Shown: one piece after another, positions 1-15,722 of the stretch
How the letters are laid out: each line of letters starts with the position of its first letter
Numbering within the stretch: position 1 is the stretch's first letter
DNA from: Galaxea fascicularis
Lineage: Eukaryota; Cnidaria; Anthozoa; Scleractinia; Euphylliidae
DNA length: 64,000 nt
NCBI GenBank assembly: GCA_948470475.1
Contig: OX419338.1
Coordinates: 32,938,382-33,002,381, forward strand
Direction of reading: 5' to 3'
The notes under the pieces: model-generated
Seen by the model: only the letters and a program-made list of their open reading frames with translations
The model's database searches: none
What the model was told of the DNA's origin: nothing
Position numbers and translations under genes: made by a program

Positions 1-1926
1 CGCCAGGCTACTCAGTGCAGTGTAGGATTTGTTTGTTGATTCACCGCATTCTGTCATCAAACATATCGAAGTTGACGTAGTCTTTATCGCTATAGAGATC
101 GAGGTTTACGTAAATCTGTTTTGATGAAAACAAACGATAGAAAATTAATATTTATAACTTTTCATGTAACATTACAACAAGGGGGCATCAACTACTGTTG
201 TAAGGACAAGTCTTTCAATCAGATGGTAATGGATTCCGAGTTATTGTCCGGTCTTTCTAAACTCTGCCAACAATTGGATTACAAGAAGTCACGTTACCAA
301 TCCCAGAGAACACTGAATTGAAGTTCTTCCCTCGTGTATTCGGTCGCTACTAAAGTCGTCTTGAACGAAATTTAACCAAAATTTTCCTATATTAACCTTC
401 ACTTTACCTTTTGATCAGCAATTAATCTTTTGAACGCGGTGAAGATCCACTGAAATGTGGGGCGATCTTGAGGTTTTTCCGACCAACATTCGGACATAAT
501 CGCAAATCTGGAAAAAGGATACTTTAATTAACAAAGACATAACGTAACTTGAATGAACAAGAGGCACAAAGCCGCTACTTCTAAACAACAACAACAAGAA
601 CAAAGACAACAAGCAAAGAAGTTGTGACTGTACGTGCGCTGTTAACGCAAGAAAGACAAGGGACCTACAGTTCCTCAGAAATATGGATTGGTCGTGGCAT
701 GCGATATCCTCTCTCCAACAAAGACGCTATTTTTCTAGCCTTTACACCGGGATATGGTGAATCACCTGTGAAACATACGAGGTATTATTGTCAGTAAACG
801 TTTTATATCATACTGGGATGTACGCTTTGTATTTCATAAATCAAGAAATTCATCTCTACTTGCCAATTGTGAATATTTCCCACAAAACAATGCCATATGA
901 CCACCTGTGATAGGAGAAAAAAATATGTACATTTTGGTGTATTGAAAGGTTATATTTTGATGTAACGAGCGTGTTTATAGCAAGACGATATCGAAACGTA
1001 GGTAAAACAAAGAAACAAACAAGACGCAAGTAGTATATCGTCATATTACATACTAAAAAATACCAAGCTTCACCACTAGGTCTCATCAAAAGAGGGTTGG
1101 ACTTTCGAAACGAAGTGTAAAAGTGTATAAAAAGGTTACATACACGTCACTCATTGAACTAGATTCGCCATGAAAGAGTGATTCTGGGGGCATCCACTTC
1201 ACAGGTAGTCGAGCCTTTTTAATAAAATAAAATAAAATTGAGATCAATAAACGATATAATTTGCTTAATTTACAACGAACGATAAAGAAAATGATGATGA
1301 CGATGATGATAATAGTTACATCATGCTAAGTATTAATTACAATGATGGTAATGATAATGTAATATAGTTAATTACTAAGTGTTGGAGTATCTCCCACTGA
1401 TAGAAGGAAATTTGAGACGCGACTACAGCAACGGCAACTTAAATACTTCTAAATAATAGGTTCAATAATCCAAAATAGATGCGTCGAAGTATTTGGTAAA
1501 TTTGTATCCGTCCTCTTCAAAACCTAATTCAAGGTCATTGCCAAAACCATGAACACATGACGTTAAAGTTTACTTTCCTTTTTTCTTATATTTTACTAAA
1601 CGACGTTCAGAGTAATTTAGTTCCTGTAAGGTTCTGCAACATTTCACAAAGTGGAAAAAGTAGCAACCCCATGAAAACACCAAGCTTGGTAAAGCTTGAT
1701 AGTGAATTTTTTTTTAAGAATATCATGTTTAAAGAATGACCTTTTATTTATGACACAAAGGTTATAATTTGTAAGGCTGGGTTTGTAGCTGCATCAAATC
1801 GGATAAAACCCTTTTCAAAATCGCAAGCGGCCCAATTAAGATTTTTGTAGTGCGAAAGGAGTATGATCCCTCACAAAACACCCCATCGTGCATAAGAGAA
1901 CAGGTTTAGTTGATTTTCCGTCTCTA

Positions 1927-2166
<240 letters not shown>

Positions 2167-2352
2167 TTATGTTTAAAATGATTTGAAAAACATTTCTAGT
2201 TACACCAGTAACGGAACAGAACTCGTGAAGTTTTGATTTCCATAATGGTCGAGCTAGAACGGTCGGGAGCTGTCAAACCAGTATCTAAACGTTCCCGACA
2301 TTGTGTCAACAACATCGTTATTTGGTGCTGTTGAATGTTTGTTTCCAACACT

Positions 2353-2427
2353 GTTGTAACACCATGTTTAGGACAGGGTGTTGTCAATTGAATTGACAAC
2401 ACCCTGTCCTAAACATGGTGTTACAAC
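2353..2427. repeat. Perfect 75-bp palindrome (copy at 7531-7605)
   Basis: Two 37-base arms, beginning gttgtaacaccatgttta on the left, are exact inverses around a single g at 2390. It lies in the intron before the catalytic-loop exon. It is a short fold-back element or palindromic insertion. Confidence 0.85.
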
Positions 2428-2516
2428 CTACCTAGGAAGTTGAACCCAAAAGTGAGAACGTTTGGACCAAACAGCATTTTATACAGAACTACAGTCCCGG
2501 AGAGAGCAATATATCA

Positions 2517-2806
2517 TATATACCTCTTATTAACCGAGTTCGAGGTTCGTACTGTAAGTTACGGACCGAGTTTTTCAACTTTCACTTATGGCTCAAGCGC
2601 GAAGCGCGCGGGACATATATATCACCGGAAAAAAAAAAAAGAAAAAAAAAACAAGGATCTGTAACTTACGGTACGGATCAAGAAAACGAGGTTAGTAAGA
2701 TATTTATTAGATCTCTGAGGAAGGAAACTTTCAAATTTAGTGGGCCGTACAGTTAAATGCGGCACGCAAAATTGACCAATCACAGCGCGCGTACTAACTG
2801 AGAGAT
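2517..2806. repeat. Fold-back repeat family (also 7695-7984 and 19133-19423)
   Basis: It starts atatacctctta.taaccgag and contains ctgtaagttacggaccg, aagcgcgaagcgcgcggg and ccgtaacttac-like inverse segments. Its right part has gaggttagtaagata and gaccaatcacagcgcgcgtac. The independent third copy at 19.1 kb has the same order with small differences, so it is a dispersed, non-coding, MITE-like family. Confidence 0.7.
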
Positions 2807-2815
2807 CCTTTTCTA

Positions 2816-3120
2816 AATTGTCTGACACGATGATCACGGAAGCAATGATGATACAGAAGACGATGACAATGATTTCCCTAGTTGTAATAATGGTGATAAC
2901 GATGAGAGCGATGGTGGTTTGTGGTGGTGGTAATGATGATGATGATGTCCAGTGCGATGACGATGACGATGATGATGATGATGATAATGTAATGATGATG
3001 GTGGTCAGTGACGATGACGATTATGATGATGATAATGATAATGATGATGAGATAATGATGATAATGATGATGCTGTTCAGTGATAATGAATGATATAATG
3101 ATATAATGATATAATGATAT
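2816..3120. repeat. (GAT)n-rich microsatellite (copy at 7994-8298)
   Basis: Imperfect gat/gatgac repeats end in ataatgat copies. The open frame across it encodes Asp/Met runs and is a by-product of the repeat. Confidence 0.8.
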
Positions 3121-3825
3121 CGGGTGAAAGTCGACTTTGAAAGATTGTTTTGCTTAGTTATATTTCAGTACACATGCACAGGAGAAGGTTGCTCCTACTT
3201 TCATTTTCGCTAAATATTTCATCCCATCAGCTATCATCCAAGCAAATGATAAAAGATCTTTTGCAGTCAGCTTGGACGTAGGCTTTTTCTCTCGTGAATT
3301 GTAATTGTCTGAGTGGCCTCTGCTCTTCCGTAGATAGCCCAGTAAATCACCGTAGGGCAAGTACTCTAAAACGACTAGAAGAGGGTCTGTTGAGAAACAA
3401 TGAATTAGGTGACTTTTTAGGTACAAGCATATTTGATAAGCTAACCACGTCTTCGTTTGTAAGTGCACTGCATTGGAGTTATGTGAGGGCGCGCTCATTT
3501 TCACTCAATAAAGATCGAATTGTACATAACGGTCAGAAGTGGGTCTGTAGACGCAAGTTTATACGAAATATAAGAACTATTTCAGTTTGAATTTATTTCA
3601 TTTAATCCTCGCCATCCCTTAAAATAGGAATTAAATAGCTTCAAAAAATTAACGATTTCTTTTAAACTCAGATACTTTTGTCCTTTGCCGTTTTACTGAA
3701 GTATCGTGACAGTTACTCTACGATATCACTTTAGTAAGTATCTTTGGGAAATACAATAAGCGATCTGTGTACATCGATCTTTGTAGTTGAAGGGTAAGGA
3801 GTAGTTTTTGGTATGAGTGTCCTCT

Positions 3826-3863
3826 TCAATAACACCAACCAACAAACAATTGCATTTATTGAC

Positions 3864-3900
<37 letters not shown>

Positions 3901-3901
3901 T

Positions 3902-3947
<46 letters not shown>

Positions 3948-5178
3948 TGAATGTAACATTCTCTTGGGTGAATGGGCATAAATTGTATGTTTTAAATAAA
4001 TGATAAGAGAAAAAAGTCAATCGATGGCGCTTTACTTGTTCGTGAAAAAATGTTCTCACTAAAACTTATCAACGTACTTTACTCAACTTCACCCCAAAGC
4101 CAACCTCGTTCCCAGGGCTTTTTCCTTACCATGAGGACAGACGGTTAAACATGCTAAGAATTACAGAGAAGTAGCTGTCTTGCTATACTTCGGTTTAAAC
4201 CAGTTAGGATATGGGTTTATATGTGGGAACAAAGTACCCTGCTGGCAGAGTTTTTTTTTTTCTCTTGTCCCCGCGAGAAAAACCTGTGCCACCAAACTAT
4301 TGCTTTACCCTTTGAGCAGTGCTCTGTCATTACTATAAAACCAAACGACTGAAAACACGTGATTTGTCTGTGATTGGCCAAATGATAACCCGCCTGGCAT
4401 GCAGTCAAACTACACAGCGCCACGCAACGCGGGAAAGGTTTATCGCTCGCTCGCCCAGCTGATAAAACTAGATCCATTTCAACCTATGCATCCTCATTCC
4501 CCAGGACAGAAGGATTGAGTTAAGAGGCACTCAATCCAGGCCTTGTACCCAATCTGGGGTGAAATCCCAAATTCAAACGGTTGACTACAGGTTCCAAGAC
4601 AGCCGCAGCTACTTTGTCACACATTGGGCTCAAAGACCGCCGACGGAGGACGCCAAAAAGACATAATATTCAGCTTATCATATGAGAAATCTCCAAAGAT
4701 TTGGAGGTGACGACAGAGCGTGCTGATGAACAGGGAAAGAAATCGTTTGGTGGCAGAAGTTTTTCTTTCGGGGACAACATCAAAAACCTCTGCTAGCTGG
4801 AAAGGAATTGAGCGATTTTCGTTTGTTTCGAAATGACCACGTGCGACCCAAACCGTAATACTGAACAGACGTACTGCTAAAATAGAAATTTGATTGGTTT
4901 ATAACAAACACCAACCTTTTGGTTGGTGAAGTGACTACGCCCGCAACGTTCAATCCGGTACGCGTGAACTGTGCGGAAGTCACTGTGCTTTGAAGTCACT
5001 TCATTTTGAGACTGTATTGAAAAATCGAACATATCAAATCCATATCAAAGTATTCTCAGTAATGGTCAATGAAACAAATTGAGCAAAATTCCTACTGAAA
5101 CAGTTTAATTTTCAAGATTAAACGAAAATCGCTTTCTGTAAATCATCTCATTTTTTCCAACTGCCACACTAAAGTTAT
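3826..5178. other. Spacer between the two repeat copies; no gene seen
   Basis: These 1,353 bases appear once in the window. They contain no kinase exon, no long conserved frame and no clear transposon ends, only a T-run at 4251-4262. Because gene A reads leftward, this is its 3' flank and probably part of the duplicated unit. Confidence 0.6.
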
Positions 5179-9275
<4,097 letters not shown>

Positions 9276-9405
9276 CTTTGTAAAAATAAGTCAGTGTCAA
9301 AATAGCATTTGAATTTTGTTTAATTAATGGTCAAGATTTATTTTCAGTCTGTATTTCATATGATGGAAATTATTTGATAAACATTTTATAATAAACATTA
9401 TTCAC

Positions 9406-9633
9406 CTTTAAGGGATTTTACAGCCACAGTGTTGTTGCCAATGGTTGCTTTATGAACTTAACCAAAGTTGCCACTTCCCAATAGCCTCTCGAATATGATA
9501 TCTTTACGTTCCAGTTGAAAGGTGTGAGTTTCACAGATATCCATATACAGAGCATCATTCTTGGTCCCGTCTGTGTTTATGTCTGGCAGGATATGGTGCA
9601 TGTTAATATTTTCTGCCTCAAGAGGAAGGTTTG
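9406..9633 (-). pseudogene. Gene A exon 9: juxtamembrane segment and kinase P-loop with TAA
   Basis: A 228-nt exon (phases 1-1) encodes the juxtamembrane part with ALYMDI, then FERLLGSGNFG, a stop, and VHKATIGNNTVAVKSLKG. The P-loop Glu codon (GAA in gene D) is TAA at 9458-9460, so full-length translation would stop before the ATP-binding lysine of VAVKS. Gene D spreads the matching region over two exons. The preceding 53-nt exon (9766-9818, PVQRLGNLQDTQ) joins the helix to this segment. Confidence 0.86.
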
Positions 9634-10296
9634 CTTAAAATAGCAAGAATAATGAAGTAAATAATCAGAATGATACTGACACAAACAAGGAGGCTGTGGT
9701 CATAACAGAGAGGTCAAGTTTCTTACAGTAGCTCGCTGGTATTCAGATATTACCTCTCCCTTTACCTTGTGTGTCTTGTAAATTCCCCAGTCTTTGCACT
9801 GGTATATGTCGCGGCTTTCTATGAAATACGCATATACATTTAACGAATTACAAAGAATCATCTTTCAATAAACACTTTTAAAATGTGACGCCATAGGCCA
9901 GGAAAGGTCACGTCGCAGTTGGAAAGACTATTGTTTGATTACACCAGTGAGAAAAAAAAAAACAAACAAACAGGCGAAACAAGACTGAGAAAACACACAG
10001 TTGTGACCAAATGATCGCAGAGAGAAAACAATCTTAGGAGCTCATCATATAGCTTGACAGTCGTTTTCAGTTAATTCAGTGTCGAAAGTAATTCTCGTTT
10101 GCTTAATTTGGTTTTGCCTCACTTTACTCTGAGCGAAAGTGCGAGTGCAAACCAATCATGATTTGTTCGTACGCAAATTTCAGCGTTTGGCGCCGGCTTC
10201 AGCTAACTTCGAATTCTGATTGGCTCATTACGTAGTTTGATTCTGATTTCAACTGAGAATCTCGTAACTGACTCAAAAAGCCATCTTTTCACTTAC

Positions 10297-10402
10297 CTTT
10301 GACAATAACAGTATACACCCAAAACAGTCAGCACAATCAAAAGAATAATTCCTAATACAATAGAAATGACAATGTAAATAAATTGGCTGGGACCGGAACC
10401 GC
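10297..10402 (-). CDS. Gene A exon 7: transmembrane helix
   Basis: A 106-nt exon (phase 1 to 2) encodes a Gly/Ser linker, then about 23 hydrophobic residues beginning FIYIVISIVLGIILLIVL and ending in YCYCQR, a stop-transfer end with a basic residue. This is a single-pass type I membrane anchor. The gene C exon starts alike (FIYIVIS) but breaks off inside the helix. Confidence 0.87.
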
Positions 10403-10667
10403 CTGCAGAAAAGAAAAAGAGAGAGATAAACCATATGAAACTGTTGTTATTTAAAGTGAAATATTCTAGAGGTATGTCCATAGACAAGTGAAATCTAAAA
10501 TTTGTAAGTAAAATTAACATCAGTGATGACTGAAATGATTAAGTTAAAGATAATTTTGAAGATAATTAAAAAAGAAAAGTATGAATTGACGATGTAATAA
10601 GTTGCCAGTAACTACAGAAAAAAATCGTATTTTGAAATGCAATATGTCAAAAAGTCAACTAACGTAC

Positions 10668-10731
10668 CGCCTGGCATTTTAAACGTTTTTGTACCAGGAG
10701 GGCCCGTTCCAAAGTTGTTCACGACAAAAAC
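10668..10731 (-). CDS. Gene A exon 6: second FN3 domain, last strand
   Basis: A 64-nt exon (phase 0 to 1) after a TTTTTCAG acceptor encodes VFVVNNFGTGPPGTKTFKMPG, the closing strand of FN3-2. Gene B has the same 64 nt. In gene C this exon has grown to 214 nt by an internal repeat. Confidence 0.82.
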
Positions 10732-10928
10732 CTGAAAAACAAAGTGGAAATAGAATATTATTTCTTTTGAAATCTTACAAGACAGGCATAACAAAGGCTG
10801 ATGGAGTAAAAGACTTTTAACGACTGTATTATAAGAGACCTCAAGCACCGAAGGCGGCAACCGAACACCGAAATCTATACAGGAAGTAAATGAAAAGAAC
10901 GGCGTTCACGTAAAATTGTTCCAAAGAA

Positions 10929-11344
10929 TGTAAGCTTGTGGGATGTCGCTTTGAGTGACAAGAAAACCACACAAATTAATGTGTTTAGGTGAGCTGAAAG
11001 CCACTCATTGGGCACTATGGCCACGTGGTAGTGGGCATTACCCCTTAAATCTACCAATTGAAATAAAGTTTGAGCCTCAGCATTAGCAGCCATGGGCAGC
11101 TGTTTCGGCCTTATTAGGCCTCATCAGTACTTAGGCCACATCCCACAAGCTTTACATTTTCATCGCTTGTTTTATTCATGTGGGTTCTTGAGCTTCGGTA
11201 TTAGCTATGCCATGCTGATGAGGCCTGATAAGGCCGAAACAGCTGTCCATGGCTGCTAATGCTGAGGCTCAAACTTTATTTGGTAGATTTAAGGGGTAAT
11301 GCCCGATACCACATTAATTTATGTGGTATTCTTGCTCCAAAGAA
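10929..11344. repeat. Fold-back insertion in gene A intron, flanked by a 13-bp duplication
   Basis: Inverted arms at about 11033-11127 and 11212-11304 share gggcattaccccttaaatct and cagctgtttcggcctta. The flanks ttgttccaaagaa (10916-10928) and ttgctccaaagaa (11332-11344) look like a target duplication. The same intron of gene B has one ttttccaaagaa and no insertion, an empty-site comparison. Confidence 0.7.
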
Positions 11345-11746
11345 GACAGGGAAGAAAATATTATTATATTAGAATATATAATAATGAATAAGGAACGGCC
11401 TCTGCGGAAACACTGTTCGAGAAATAATGAATAACCACCCATAACTGTGTTCGGGCCTTCAAGAGCCGTGTTCAAGCGGGTATCAGCTTGCCTCTTCCTG
11501 AAGAATTTTTTTATTAGAAGCAGTAAACCGTTGATCGTCCCATCGGAATATCATTCATTATTGGGACATCTGTCTCTGTTTGACTGTTACTCCCATAAGC
11601 ATTTAATTAAAAAAAAAACAGTGCCCCAAAATGAAAACCTTAAGTGCAAGAGCTTCTTTGAGGCTGTTGTTTTGTGGCATTCTCGACGCTTTAACCGTAG
11701 CCGTTGTTTCAGCTCCCTTATTTCCAAAATCAACCATGTAGCTTAC

Positions 11747-11955
11747 CCGAAATTCAAAGGTTTCTCCCGGCGCCAGGCTTTTTATCCGAATTTCTGTTTC
11801 CTTTGTCGTCAAAATTTCGGTGTCCGAAGAATCATCAACTTTGAAGTATACCACACGGTATCCTTGGATGATTCCATTCTTACATGACAGTTTCCATGAC
11901 AACTCGATGGCACCATCCTCAGCTAGATGGATAGTCAGATCCGGTTTGCCGGGAA
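11747..11955 (-). CDS. Gene A exon 5: second FN3 domain, first part
   Basis: A 209-nt exon (phase 1 to 0) encodes VPGKPDLTIHL through FEFR. It has the FN3 landmarks W in ELSWKLSC, Y in GYRVVYF and the LAPGETFEFR turn. The gene B exon has the same length and nearly the same sequence. The plus-strand open frame opposite it at 11447-11887 is a shadow. Confidence 0.85.
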
Positions 11956-12139
11956 CTATCATGAGTAAAGCAAGTGTAAATAACTCTTGACATTACCTAA
12001 TGCTGAACATTGCCATAATGAATTGGTATAAGTTAGCGTGACTTTTACGCAGAGAATGTCAGAACGTCACCTCTTTCACTCTGTGGATAGAGGTGCAAAA
12101 CATCAAGAGTTCGAAAACCTGCTGCCTTTTTCACGTCCG

Positions 12140-12230
12140 TTCCGTGCCGTCCCTCCCAATCTCGCCTTGTCCTGCCTAGTCCCGTCTCTTCCCGTCTCGT
12201 CCCGTCACATCCTATTTCACCTTAGCTTAT
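12140..12230. repeat. GTCCC-type minisatellite, shared with gene B intron (27955-28080)
   Basis: Short gtcccgtctcgtcccgtcc units lie in the intron between the FN3-1 and FN3-2 exons of both gene A and gene B. The array therefore predates their duplication, and its length has since diverged. Confidence 0.6.
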
Positions 12231-12284
12231 GAGTAATTATATTCTACAAGATCAGGTTTTTGCAACTCTTAATTATTGGCTTAC

Positions 12285-12656
12285 CAGATCCTACGGTCCT
12301 CAGGTTCACTAACGTAAAATTTGCTATGTCTCTAAAGGGACTTTTCTCGGCCACTTCATTGACTCTGTTTTTGGCGCTAATTTTGCACGTGTAGTTTACA
12401 AACGAGGCCAGATTGTTTATTGTGAAATTGGTTATCCTCAAGCCTCCGGCGTTCTTCAATAGGGCATTGAAGTCGCTGTCGCATCTTTCGTTATCGCAGT
12501 CGATGTCTTTGCCTAAATAGGTGCACGACTTTCGGCAGTCCACGTCATACATCAAGTCTGTTTGCGTTCCAGTGACAGCCGGTGGCAACCACGTTATGAC
12601 AGCTGAACTCTAATTTACAAACGACACGGACGCATGCCTTGGTTCTGATGGTATGA
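12285..12656 (-). pseudogene. Gene A exon 4: first FN3 domain with a premature TAG
   Basis: This 372-nt exon in phases 1-1 encodes VIPSEPR...TVGSG. It matches the first Eph FN3 domain, including the extra cysteines CRKSC and the NYTCKISAKNRV strand. The codon that is GAA (Glu) in genes B and C at FVNESSAV is TAG here (12610-12612). The phase sum from the ATG confirms the stop is in frame (codon 290). Downstream of it the exon stays open and conserved. Confidence 0.88.
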
Positions 12657-13873
12657 CTTCATGTCAGAAAAAGACAGAAATAGGTATGAGCACAACTTTC
12701 CTAATTCGCTGAGCAAATCACGAGGGGCTACAAGTACATCACAGTATGGTATGTTAAGGACCGTTTGTTCTTTGCGCTGGAAGTAGAAACGCAAGTCGAA
12801 ATGGTAGAAGACCACAAAGTGCTTAGGTCAGGCACAGGGTCAGAATTACGTTAAATGGTTTGAGGTCACCTTTAGACTATGGTTAGGTTTCAGCTGGGAG
12901 ACAACCACGGCTTAGTCGGTAAGCACAGCAGCTGCACTTATGCTGAACGGCTTGAAACGAAGATTAGAAGGAGCGCAGGCAGAAGCACAACGAGTCAAGC
13001 CGATATCTTACGGACACTAAACAACTGATGCTGTTACGGGACGTATTTTTCAGAAGAACAAGATTTAGAGACGTTAGCAAACATCGCAATGTTTCTGATC
13101 ATAAAGCGGGTAATTTAAGTGTTTTCCACTGGCCTTAATAATAACTCCTTAAATTGTGAAATGCGCGAATTTCTTCTATTTGCTAGGCATACGTATGTGA
13201 ATGAGTTGTTCAAATACCATTCGTTGCTTCTCGTATATGACAATTAACCTATCATTAATAGCTCTGCCTGTAACGAAATGAATAGACCTCTTTCATAATG
13301 GCGGCCAAATAAAATATTCTTTTGTTTTAATGCTGATAAGCCTTTCTAACCTCGCTGCTATGTGCAAAATACAAAAGAATGTTTGCGCTAAAATGAGGCC
13401 AGTAAGTCTAATTAACATAGATACAAAAGAATAATATTATCGGCAGCCATTATTAAAGTGGTCTATAGAGATTTTCAATAAACGCCATACTCCAGCTGAA
13501 CGAAGATCAGGTCTACCACTTGTACAAAGATTGCGGAAGGTGACAGGGTCCCTCTCGCTCAGCCACATGGAGCTAATTCTCCCGAAAAGCCCCTGTTGCA
13601 ATGCGAGACTGGGGAAAATCGGAAGGGGAGTAAAGGATTGGATAAGATCAAGCTTGGGAAAGATGTGGCTTTCCTGAGAGATGGGAATACGATATCCTGA
13701 GTATCAACAAAGAGGGTGGACCCTGAACCTCCAACAGGGAGGAGGAGTGATCTCAAAGCCTGGGAAACAACTCCTAGAAACGTAAAATATTTTCCTCTGT
13801 GTAAATTTCCATGCTGGCAGCCGAGGATTACAGTTAATGAAATTATAATAGAAAATGCAATTTAAACGCTTAC

Positions 13874-13921
13874 CGGTGCAATTCAGTCCTTTTCCGTCAT
13901 TGTAAGTCCCACGTGCACAAG
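13874..13921 (-). CDS. Gene A exon 3: minimal cysteine module
   Basis: This 48-nt exon in phases 1-1 encodes ACARGTYNDGKGLNCT. It begins like the Eph cysteine-rich exon (AC..G) and ends like it (..CT before the FN3), but the middle is missing. Genes B and C have the same 16-residue form. Confidence 0.8.
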
Positions 13922-14498
13922 CTAACATTTTCAAAAAGGAAAGAAACAGCAAATTCAGATGCAGAGGAATGAGTTCACTAGAGTGATGGCTACGTTCAAT
14001 GATTTTTTAGGAGATGGATATTAAATGGTGTATCGGTATTTCCTGGAATTAATAAAGTAAAACGCTTTCTGGAAAATTGGAAAAAGTATTAGTCAGATTC
14101 CAATGTGATCATAGCTGTCATTCGTCTTCACGCCGCCTTCCTTGTTTAGGAAGTAGAAGGAAAAACACAATCGTGAACCAAGGTACTGAAGGGTTTGTGT
14201 TAAGGCGATGACTAAGGAAACAATGGATTCAGCTACATTGCTAGTTACAAAGGATTGCGTAAACTTGTTCTGTCCTTAATTTTCAGTAAGGCAAAGCAAG
14301 AGCGAAAGGGAAAAGAGGTCAGTGAGGTGAATTGAAACCTCGGTTCAGCATAACTCATGAATTAACAACAGTAAATAATATCAGTGAAATTTTTGTGTTC
14401 ATCGAAATCAAAGTTCATTGTCTAACGGGCTACAAAAGATCAGCGAAATGTTTGACGAAAGGGGACTTTTTGATGTCACATCCAAATTTAAAGCATAC

Positions 14499-15135
14499 CT
14501 TTGCAGGTGCCACTCTGATTTTCCATGCCTTCTTTGCACACACATTTCCCTTGAAGTCCACTGGTATTCCACTCACCGTTGCTTTGACAAAGAACAATCA
14601 AACTTCCCTGCTCAGCTTGTACAGAGTCTTTCAAACAAGATCCTTCCACCTGAATTGGCTCCAAGTTAGATAGTGTTTCCGGAAGAGAGACAAGACTGTC
14701 TTTAAGCGTTTCACCAGAACAAGCCCTATACGAAACTTTGACGGAGTACAATGTTCTGCATCCACCTTGATCACGAAACCCCAACACAATAAATTTGCTT
14801 TTAACTTGAAGGGGTATTGTTGAGATTTCTATGTTGTCAGACAGACGCTTGATGATAGCAAATCTTCTGTATGAATTGAAGTTGTTGATCGGGTGAGGTA
14901 TTTGTTCTTCTGGGACGCTTGTGTTTGATTCCCAAACGTAAGCGAAAAACGACTCATTACAGACTGATGTGGGTGACGAGCACTCAACTGAACGAGACCC
15001 CAAAGTAACATACAGTCTTTCAAGGTCTCCTACTGTAATGAGGTGACTTCGTAACCAGTTGTTTAGCTGTTGGTTGCTATTCAAACGGCAAACTTCGTAT
15101 CTATTGTTATTGTGCTGACCGGTTGGGTGAACCCA
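14499..15135 (-). CDS. Gene A exon 2: Eph receptor ligand-binding domain
   Basis: The exon follows a TTTCTAG acceptor and runs 637 nt from WVHPTGQ to TGTCKG, ending in phase 1 at a GTATGC donor. Eph landmarks are visible in order: YEVC, NNWLRSHLI (vertebrate Ephs have NNWLRT), FFAYVWES, FIVLGFRDQGGC (Eph: GFYLAFQDVGAC), SVKVSYRAC, LPETL, VEGSCL and GKCVCKEGME. In known Ephs this jellyroll binds ephrins. Whether this copy binds ephrin or another ligand cannot be read from the sequence. Confidence 0.9.
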
Positions 15136-15425
15136 CTAGAAAGAGCAATTCTAAGTAAGACCACATGAGACATCATAATCAAACTGGAAAGCTGCACTTA
15201 AAACGGATTGAAGAAAAAACTGACATCCAAACACTCAAATAAAAACTCCTGTTTCTTAAGACCACAGTAGTTAAAGCACTTTATAAATAATTAAACTAGT
15301 TTAAACGAAGTACAGACCGGCAAACAAACAGACGATCGCAGACAAACATACAGACTGAGAGAGACAAGTGAGTATGATGGACAACGCACAGAAGGATGGA
15401 TGTAGACGAAAGGGAGGAAGGGACT

Positions 15426-15426
<1 letters not shown>

Positions 15427-15464
<38 letters not shown>

Positions 15465-15472
15465 GGAAAACC
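15427..15472. repeat. (CAGA)n microsatellite in gene A intron 1
   Basis: About ten cagacagaca units explain the overlapping open frames rich in SVCLSVCLS on the other strand. Gene B has an array at the same intron position (33733-33800), and a gene D kinase intron has a related one (57470-57535). Confidence 0.85.
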
Positions 15473-15584
15473 GACGGAAGATGGACATGTAGACGCACAA
15501 AAGGGCTGATCGATGGACAGACGGACGGACAAAGACTCAAGTGTATGGATGAGTGGACAGATAAATTGAGAAATTAAGTCTTAC

Positions 15585-15722
15585 CCCACCAGGGTTTGGT
15601 ACAGTAATCCAGCTCCAAGTGCATTCTCTACAATCTGGTGTTTGTAGTATGAACTTTTCCAATGATGACGCCCAAGTAACAAACATCAACAAAGTGAAAA
15701 CTACGATCCAAAGGCGCTCCAT
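15585..15722 (-). CDS. Gene A exon 1: signal peptide and start of the Eph domain
   Basis: The ATG at 15720-15722 begins a 46-codon exon. The first 20 residues (MERLWIVVFTLLMFVTWASS) form a typical signal peptide with a hydrophobic core, followed by LEKFILQTPDCRECTW, the first strands of an Eph-type ligand-binding domain. The exon ends in phase 0 at PNPGG before a GTAAGA donor. Gene B has the same exon with few differences. Gene C splits signal peptide and domain start over two exons. Confidence 0.88.

Noticed and set aside
2818..3093. 91-residue Asp/Met-rich open frame (and copy at 7996-8271)
   Set aside because: Explained by the (GAT)n tract inside a gene A intron; no other coding sign.
3294..3590. 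98-residue plus-strand frame (and copy at 8472-8768)
   Set aside because: Antisense of the kinase hinge exon.
11447..11887. 146-residue plus-strand frame
   Set aside because: Antisense shadow of the FN3-2 exon of gene A; a similar shadow occurs in gene B at 27382-27600.
15291..15540. Overlapping SVCLSVCLS frames
   Set aside because: Product of the (CAGA)n microsatellite in intron 1. The same happens at 33517-33904 and 57260-57626.
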